Assembly: GCA_031763025.1 (NCBI GenBank)
Contig: JASSKH010000009.1
Span: 1,240,001-1,304,000, forward strand
DNA length: 64,000 bases
DNA from: Macrocystis pyrifera
Lineage: Eukaryota > Sar > Phaeophyceae > Laminariales > Laminariaceae
Direction of reading: 5' to 3'
Notes under the pieces: model-generated
The model's database searches: none
Told to the model about the DNA's origin: nothing
The model's input: only the letters and a program-made list of their open reading frames with translations
Shown here: in pieces, positions 58,186-64,000 of the stretch
How the letters are laid out: every line of letters begins with the position of its first letter
Numbering within the stretch: the first letter of the stretch is position 1
Translations under genes and position numbers: made by a program

Positions 58186-58424
58186 CGTACCTCATCCTAT
58201 CGTACCGACCAATCACGCTTTAGTCTCATGCGCAAGAAAATCACTTTAGGGCTCTCGAGGAAGGAAGCGCCTGTCCCGTCGCTTGAGCACTACTTACCTT
58301 CCTCCCCGAGAACAGGCCCCGTCAGAGGTTACGTCGTGTTACATATTATTTGTTACCTAGTATTTTCGTATTACGTAGAGACGGAGTGTTGTGTGGTTGA
58401 TGTAGTGGGCTTGTGTTGTTGTTA

Positions 58425-58690
58425 AGATCAAGGTCGGGACACTTTGTATCCCTGGACAGGTTTGCCTATTGAGCCGGTACTCGTTGGTACTCACGAGTGT
58501 TGTTTGCTTAAAGATAGAAGAAGAGCAGCTTTATTCCTTTCGTGCACATGGAGACAGAGCAAAGCTCGTGTCTCGCTGGGAAAACCCCGACTTTCTATCT
58601 AAGATACGCCTCTCAAGTACTACAAATACGATACCTGAACCCAGGTAATTACCGGTCTTTCAGCCTCGTTCAAAGCAGTACCATAACATT
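58425..58690 (+). repeat. Direct repeat A flanking the NADAR gene (LTR-like)
   Basis: Begins AGATCAAGGTCGGGACACTT and ends AGCAGTACCATAACATT. It is about 85-90% identical by eye to repeat B, with shared blocks such as CAAAGCTCGTGTCTCGCTGG and CCTGAACCCAGGTAATTACC. No TG...CA ends and no clear target duplication were found, so LTR status is unproven. Confidence 0.85.
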
Positions 58691-58762
58691 AGCCCACTCG
58701 GATGAACCGTATGCGCAGACTTATGGGAAATTCGTGGAAACCCCGATTGCACGAGCTACAAT

Positions 58763-59190
58763 ATGAGTCGAAGACGCGGCTCCTCCAAACCCACTCCCAC
58801 ACCTCTGAACGGCAAAGACGATGTGTCAGATTCCTGCGCGGAGCAGTGTATGATGGCGGAAAAGGCTCGCTTTTTTCAGGACCACGACGCAGCGGAGCGG
58901 GTTATGGCCTCGCCAGACCCACGCGAGCACAAACGCCTCGGTCGAGGCGTGCATAAGTTCGACTGCGCTATCTGGGACCGCGTTCGGGAAGACGCCGTCC
59001 TTGCTGGTACTCTTGCCAAATTCACGGGGAACCCGGCCATGAAGCAGCACCTATTGAGCACTGGCACGACTTGTTGGCGGAAGCCAGCGCTTTTGACCCC
59101 GATTGGCGCATCGGTCTCCGGGCAGACGACCCCGAGGCCCAAGACCCCTCTCGGTGGCGTGGAAAAAAATTGCCCGAAGACGCTACTTGA
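58763..59190 (+). pseudogene. NADAR-domain (YbiA-like) gene, frameshifted and truncated
   Basis: NADAR domains are N-glycosidases acting on riboflavin-pathway intermediates or on ADP-ribosylated guanine. Start MSRRRGSSKPTPTPLNGKDD, then the conserved EQCMMAEKARFFQDHDAAER, REHKRLGRGVHKFDCAIWD and LAGTLAKFTGNPAMKQHLLS. At about 59060 the frame changes (apparently one base lost), and the family C-terminus continues in another frame as DLLAEASAFDPDWRIGLRAD, DPEAQDPSRWRGKK. It then stops at 59190, before the usual LLG.AL.. end. The N-terminal 'FSNF.P' block is also missing. In the original frame the ORF runs into repeat B. The whole gene lies between the two direct repeats. Confidence 0.8.
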
Positions 59191-59192
59191 TG

Positions 59193-59467
59193 AGATCAAG
59201 ATCGGGACACTTTGTATCCTTGAACAGGTTTGCCTATTAAGCCGGTACCCGTTGATACTCACGTGTGTTGTTTGCTTAGAGATAGTAGAAGAGCAATTTT
59301 ATTCCTTTCGTGCACGGGGAGACTGAGAGCAAAGCTCGTGTCTCGCTGGGAAAACCCCTGGTTTTCCATCTAAGATACGCCTCCCACGTACTACAAATAC
59401 GATCCCAATACCTGAACCCAGGTAATTACCAGGATTTCAGCCTCATTCAAAGCAGTACCATAATATT
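59193..59467 (+). repeat. Direct repeat B flanking the NADAR gene (LTR-like)
   Basis: Begins AGATCAAGATCGGGACACTT, two bases after the NADAR stop codon at 59190, and ends AGCAGTACCATAATATT. Small indels relative to repeat A show the two copies have diverged for some time. Confidence 0.85.
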
Positions 59468-60485
59468 GTCGGTGGAAATTATTGTTTCGGTCCCGAAAAA
59501 AAGCGGTTAATTGTGGTCCAACTTTAATCCCTGGTTGCAGTTTTTTAAGTCACGGCCAAGTGGATAATTAAATCCGATTTTACGTTGAAACGCCAGTGAG
59601 TATCGTCGGTGTGTCGGTGTACATTACTTTTGTCGAAAAAGGGTAGATATTGGTGGTTTTAGTTGGTTGGCAGTTTTAATGTCGCAACCATAGTCGTGGG
59701 TTCATCTGATATTTTGCGTTGAAACACCGGACTGCAGTATCGTTGGTGTACATTCGTTTTGTCGAAAAAGGACACAGTCGTTTGGTGGATGCTTCTTGGT
59801 TGCAGTTTTGCATCCATTTTGTCGAAAAAGGACACAACCATTTCGTGGATGCTTCTTGATTGCAGTTTTACTGTCGCAGCCAATATGTGGATTCAGATGT
59901 CCGTTGTTTTTGTTGGAAGACCTGTCAGTTTTGTCTGTTTAAGGTCGTTTTGTCTACGAATGGGCTGCCAATCACTCATCGATTGTTTCTGGTTGTAGCT
60001 TTAAAGTCGCAGCCAGTTAGACTGGAGCGGGGTCAAATACTTGATTTATACTACTGTAGTTCCTTAGAGTTTATCTATGGTTCTCCATCGACAGTGACGA
60101 AAAAAGCACGACCTATCGAGTTTTGAGAGGATTTCCGGCACAAACTCCCCCCTACCCCCTCATATATAAAAAAAAATACGGAAAAAAACCCCGCCAGCTG
60201 TGAGTGAGTTTGTTAGATTGCCTTAAATGTGTTCAATGCTCATCTCTGCAAGCTGTGTGAAACCCTATTCTTTCTATTCATACATGCGAACATACGAAGC
60301 AGACGAGTAGATGGTGGTTAATCGTCCTCGCCGCCACTATCGCTTGGTCGCGCTTCTCCTCCGCTCGTGCTCCTCGAACCTTTATCAGGATACTAGACTA
60401 TCGTATAGGAAATCAGTGCGCGGCCCGTACCGCACGAGGACTATTCTACAGCTCATCTACTAATAGCAGACGAGCAAGATGTCCG
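59468..60485. other. Intergenic with GTCGAAAAAGGACACA tandem repeat
   Basis: About 59580-59900 holds three to four imperfect copies of a 60-120-bp unit with TTTTGTCGAAAAAGGACACA, GTGGATGCTTCTTG and TTGCAGTTTT. The rest has no recognisable gene. A block at about 60195-60265 resembles 17995-18060 and 39325-39400 (CAGCTGTGA ... TCATC/TTTGCAAG), a minor dispersed repeat. Confidence 0.6.
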
Positions 60486-61472
60486 TCAATCGTTCTCGCT
60501 GCCGCTGTCGGTTGACACTCCTCGTCCGCTCGTGCTCCTCGAACTCGTGCCAGAACGAGACCCAGAAGCCGAACCCAACTCCGGCCGTTCTCGAAAGTCC
60601 GCAAGCTCTTCCTCCTCAGACTGGGACTTCCCGCCCGAAGCGCTGCCCGACCCGGCGCGACATACTACCTCGCTACTCCTGCTACGAGCACTACGACGAC
60701 TACGACTACTACTACTGTGGCGATTGTGTCGACCAACGCTACCCGAGTGCGCGGAACTGCTACGACTACTATCGTCACCATAAACGCTACGGTGCGACAG
60801 GGCTCCTTCGTCTTCGCTCCCTGAATCGAATTCCACAAATTTCCAGTCTTTCTGGTCCATCAGCTTGCTGCGCTCTTCACGCGACGACGGCTCCGGCTCC
60901 GGTCCCACCTCCGGTTCCGCCGGCGCCAAGTGTTCCAGGACTTTTGGTTCTCCGCCCCCCTCCTCAATAACGCTTCCCGACGGGTCGCTACTCTCTAGAA
61001 TTATTTTCGCTTTTTTTGGCGAGAAAGCAGTAGGCCGAGGTAACTCTCGCGCCCTTCCCTCTTCCTCTTCCACCGCAACCCCTCTCCCCCTGTCCAGCTT
61101 AAACTCTGAGAGGGTGAGGAGATCGCCTCCGATCTCGTCATCATCGACCGGTTCCAGCACTTGGCACGCTATTTTTCCCCTTACAGCCCCCCCCCCTCCC
61201 TTCTGTACCCGGCCAATCTTCGCCTCCGGGGGAGGACCATGCCCCGCTCTGCGTGCTCTCGTCGTCCTCCGTCAAGTGGACGCGCTTGGAGCTGATGTCG
61301 CTGACCAGGTGGTCCGAGAGCGCGCCGACCCCCTCCTTTATGGTGCTGGCGCCGGAAGCGACCATCGTGACGATTCGCCGTATGGTGTGCTGAAACTGCT
61401 CCACGCCTGACCCCGGAAGCCGGGCTGCTTCGGCGGCGAGCGCGTTGGCCGCTTTGGCGGCGGACTTGCACC
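60486..61472 (-). CDS. Unknown acidic, Ser/Arg-rich protein, C-terminal exons
   Basis: Two exons read on the minus strand: 61472-61185 and 61159-60486 (stop). The first has ALAAEAARLPGSGVEQFQHT, IRRIVTMVASGASTIKEGVG and ALSDHLVSDISSKRVHLTED, an amphipathic helical stretch. The second starts LEPVDDDEIGGDLLTLSEFK, has FSPKKAKIILESSD and QKDWKFVEFDSGSEDEG, and ends in a Ser/Arg/Gly-rich disordered tail with STDSGSEND. The first exon begins in phase 1, so at least one upstream exon exists but was not identified. It may belong to the membrane-protein gene at 62-64 kb, although that exon appears to end in its own stop. No domain recognised. Confidence 0.6.
61160..61184 (-). other. Candidate ultrashort intron (25 nt), minus strand
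   Basis: Read on the minus strand it begins GTAAGGGG and ends GTGCCAAG. Phase 1 before and 2 nt after join exactly (TTG), linking the DWPGTEGRGGG frame to LEPVDDDEIGG. Reading through stops after about 13 codons. A long C-tract lies next to it, so an assembly indel is possible. Confidence 0.4.
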
Positions 61473-61739
61473 CTAAGGATCGGATGGGACGGGATGGGAC
61501 GGAACACAGGCACAGGCGAAGAGGCAAGAAGATCAAGTTATGTACGGTTATAAGGGTTTACTTCGAATAGAGCGACACTGCTGTGCGTACGTGTGATAGC
61601 TGGTGCGTATGCAGCAGCACAGCACCCCTGCACTACAGCGTGTATAACCTACTGTACCGGTATAGAATAAGAAAACAGGCACTAGGAAGCACAGGTTGAG
61701 ACTTTCTGGAAAACAAGAAATTCGGGAGGCGTTATCGTA

Positions 61740-61960
61740 CTGAAGGTAGTGCGGAACGTGCCCACTACCAAATAAGAAATACAACCTGGAAATCATATGG
61801 TCAGGCTGGAAATAAGAAATCCAACATGGAAGTATTAAATCCAGCCCGGAAATAAGAAATTCAGGCTAATAGTAATAAATCCAGCCTGGGAACATTTATC
61901 CTGGAAGCAAGACATTCAGGATGGAAAGAAGAAATCCAGGTTGAACCATATTTTTTTTTC
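61740..61960. repeat. Tandem repeat, unit about 26-28 bp (CCTGGAAATAAGAAATCCAG)
   Basis: About eight imperfect units of CCTGGAAATAAGAAATCCAG. It lies between the acidic-protein exons and the membrane-protein exon. Confidence 0.8.
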
Positions 61961-62049
61961 TTACTAGATTTCCCATGCTGCAGATAGGAAACTACTGTGT
62001 TGTTGTTCAAGGTTATTTGAAGTACGTGCCGTGGCGATTCTGACAGGCA

Positions 62050-64000
62050 TTACAGAAGTCTGGAAAAGGAGTTGCTCAAGTCTTCCCTGAGCTGTTCGTG
62101 CGCACAGTACGTGAAAGGGATCATGTATAACCAAAAACCGATGGACACACACAGAGGTGGGAACGTATTTATACGAGTGAAGTTGTTAGGCGTCTCACCG
62201 ATAATGATGTAGTAGAGGATGCCCACACCAAACCCAGTCACGTTAATGCCGCATTGCACACACAGCCACGCCTTTACTGGCAGGGGCCGGTCGAGAGCGG
62301 CCTTGAGGGCGAAGCAGATGGTGCACTGACACCACAGCAAGGAGCTCCCGACGGCCACGTAGTAGACGCGACGGACGTGGTCAATCATCAGGTCGCTGCA
62401 GCTCACGCTTTTCATGTTCTGGAGTGAGGGCGAGAGGGAGGGCGCGAGAACAGATAGGTAATGGAATGTTATCGGTGGTTTTTGGTACTGGTTTTGGTGG
62501 ATTTGTTGGTGTTGGTGTTGGTGTTGGTGTTGGTGTTGGTGCGGGGTTTGGTAGTGTTGGTGTTGGCGGTGTGTTGGTGTTGGTGTTAGTAGTGTTGTTG
62601 GTGCTGGTGTTGGTGTCGGTGGGTTCGGTGGTCTTGGTGTTGGTGTTGATGGTGGTGGGTTTGACGTTGGTGTTGGTAGGTTTGGTAGTGTTGGTGTTGG
62701 TGTCGGTGTTGGTTTTGGTGTTGGTGTTGGTGGTGTTGGGGTTGGTGTTGGTGTTGGTGTTGGTGTTGGTGTTGGTGTTGGTGTTGGTGTTGGTGTTGGT
62801 GTTGGTATTGGTGTTGGTGTTGGTGTTGATATTGGTGGTCGTGTTGGTGGGCTTGGAAGTTTTGGTGTTGGTATTGATGTTGGCGTGTTGGTGTTGGTGT
62901 TAGGAATGGTGTTGTTGTGCTCGGAACCATTTTGCTTTGCAGGCATATAGGTGGAAGGAGTCGATATGCAGAGGAGGGAAGATTTTTTCAGACTCGGGAG
63001 ACAGCTAGAAGGGGTGAGGGACAGGTACATGCAGCGATGATGGTGGTGGTGTCAATGCACGTGCCGTCATCTATTGCAGCGCCGCTATGTAAGTGAACGG
63101 GTTTCTATTTTTTTTCCTTGGAGAAGGAGAGGGGGGTAGGGGTGTACTCAGCAGCATGCATGGCCGTAGTCGTATGACCATAGACCCTCCCATCCCTTCA
63201 ACTCCGGGACGAGGCACTTCTGGTTTTCACCGACCAGGCAGACATCGCTAGGGTCAAGCGCGAAGCGTCGTGAGGTATTCGGCGAGTCGCATGAAGGGTG
63301 AACTGCATCCCACTAAGAAACGCTTGTGAGGCGGATTTTCTTGCATGTGGATGACAGCGTCGAATGAATTGACTTGTTTTCTGGTGTGGCCACTTCCAGA
63401 GACAGCAATGAGTTTACTCTGCAACTGCCTCGTGGGTGCCTTGCCCTAAACAGTACGTGACACGCCATTCCCCTTGTGCAGAGTAAAGGTTCTCCACCCC
63501 GCACAAATGAGCTAACTCGATCGCCAGCCGTGACCGACCACCAAAAAAATAAAAACCCTGGTCGTCTAGCTCATGTAGTGAGCGACATGTTTTTCAGTGT
63601 CGCCAACCGACGCCAACCCAACCTATATATAATACACAGATCGGGAGTCGGAGGGGAGGGGGGGGGGCGTACTCATTTGTTGCTTGCCTTAATCGTTTGA
63701 CCATTGACCACGCACCCCTTTCGAGACGGAACATCGGAGGAGACAGTGGGGGAGGAAATACTCAATTTCATGAAAAAGAGGAACACGATTTGGTGTTAAG
63801 AAAAGCGCCGCCCAATCGCCAAACAAAGTTCGGAGCTAATTTTTCTGGGGGGGGTCCAGTCCGTCCAGACTTCAATAATTGTCGCTGCTCTCTCTCACCG
63901 CGTGCACCCGCTGCCCCAGAATCGCGACAAGCCAACACGTGATTCCGCTGATGACCGCCCAAACGGAATACTGCACCCGCTCCACCCTCTCCCAATTGTC
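62050..64000 (-). CDS. Multi-pass membrane protein of unknown function, 5' end outside window
   Basis: Two exons on the minus strand: (>64000)-63899 and 62418-62050, joined in phase 0. The first reads [20 protein letters not shown] then [13 protein letters not shown]. The second reads [92 protein letters not shown] and [16 protein letters not shown], then a stop. At least four hydrophobic segments of 18-25 residues are visible. The pattern of paired segments and a short charged C-terminus resembles part of a polytopic receptor or channel-like protein, but no family motif is clear. The 1.5-kb intron holds a (GTTGGT)n tract and a Crypton derivative. Confidence 0.65.
62500..62920. repeat. (GTTGGT)n / (ACCAAC)n hexanucleotide tract, about 420 bp
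   Basis: The longest of three such tracts in the window, with interspersed GTTGGTGGT and GTAGTGTTG variants. Frames across it read as Val-Leu on plus and Thr-Pro or His-Gln on minus, and are artefacts. In an intron of the membrane-protein gene. Confidence 0.9.
63125..63735. mobile_element. Crypton-derived non-autonomous element, right copy
   Basis: GCATGCATGGCCGTAGTCGT, CTCCGGGACGAGGCACTTCT, CGCATGAAGGGTGAACTGCA, ATGTGGATGACAGCG, then TGGTGTGGCCACTTCCAGAG, AACCCAACCTATATATAATA, a G-tract, and GCGTACTCATTTGTTGCTTG to CTTTCGAGACGGA. Same order and internal deletion as the 54-kb copy. Confidence 0.8.

Noticed and set aside
62050-63030. Full 326-residue minus open frame including the Thr-Pro stretch
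   Set aside because: Only 62418-62050 is exon-like (acceptor CTCCAG before AAC ATG). The Thr-Pro part is the (ACCAAC)n intron tract.

Overview
This is a eukaryotic nuclear window with large, intron-rich genes. Short GC-rich exons with GT-AG borders sit in long repeat-filled introns. It carries a dynein-2 (flagellar transport) subunit, a striated-fibre assemblin, and a gene whose first exon looks like a signal or plastid-targeting leader. Together with a Crypton-type tyrosine recombinase, these point to a flagellated photosynthetic stramenopile, most likely a brown alga. That is inference; no marker gene proves it.

Layout. (1) 0.6-7.7 kb, minus: dynein-2 light intermediate chain (DYNC2LI1/D1bLIC). 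Its last exon(s) lie beyond the left edge, and one intron holds a decayed Crypton-like transposon. (2) 8.2-13.4 kb, plus: a complete five-exon SF-assemblin gene, head-to-head with (1) across about 540 bp. Both products serve the flagellar apparatus. (3) 16.3-25.6 kb, plus: a DDX51/Dbp6-type DEAD-box RNA helicase for ribosome biogenesis, with a LINE reverse-transcriptase fragment in an intron. (4) 27.7-35.0 kb, plus: an eight-exon gene of unknown function with a possible organelle leader, followed by an uninterrupted 98-nt G run. (5) 37.7-56.7 kb, plus: a 12-exon ankyrin-repeat protein of about 1,412 residues. It carries a 'SHPWE ... EYVW ... RGWC.VE' domain that resembles effector or signalling domains, then a long low-complexity tail. 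All exon phases close. (6) 56.8-57.5 kb, minus: a possible terminal exon with one membrane segment. (7) 58.4-59.5 kb: a frameshifted NADAR-domain gene between two ~270-bp direct repeats. (8) 60.5-64.0 kb, minus: an acidic/Ser-rich protein and a multi-pass membrane protein that runs off the right edge.

Between and inside the genes are at least seven dispersed repeat families: Crypton-derived elements with G-tracts, a 109-bp TA-flanked MITE (six copies), an ~85-bp palindrome (five clear copies), a GATC-rich family (eight loci), a TTA-flanked Harbinger-like MITE, a hAT-like inverted-repeat element, and several minisatellites.

The observations most worth following are four candidate ultrashort introns (22-26 nt) that each restore frame, a transposon whose target-site duplication copied a splice donor, the ankyrin/effector-like protein with a polyglycine insert, and the repeat-flanked NADAR gene.
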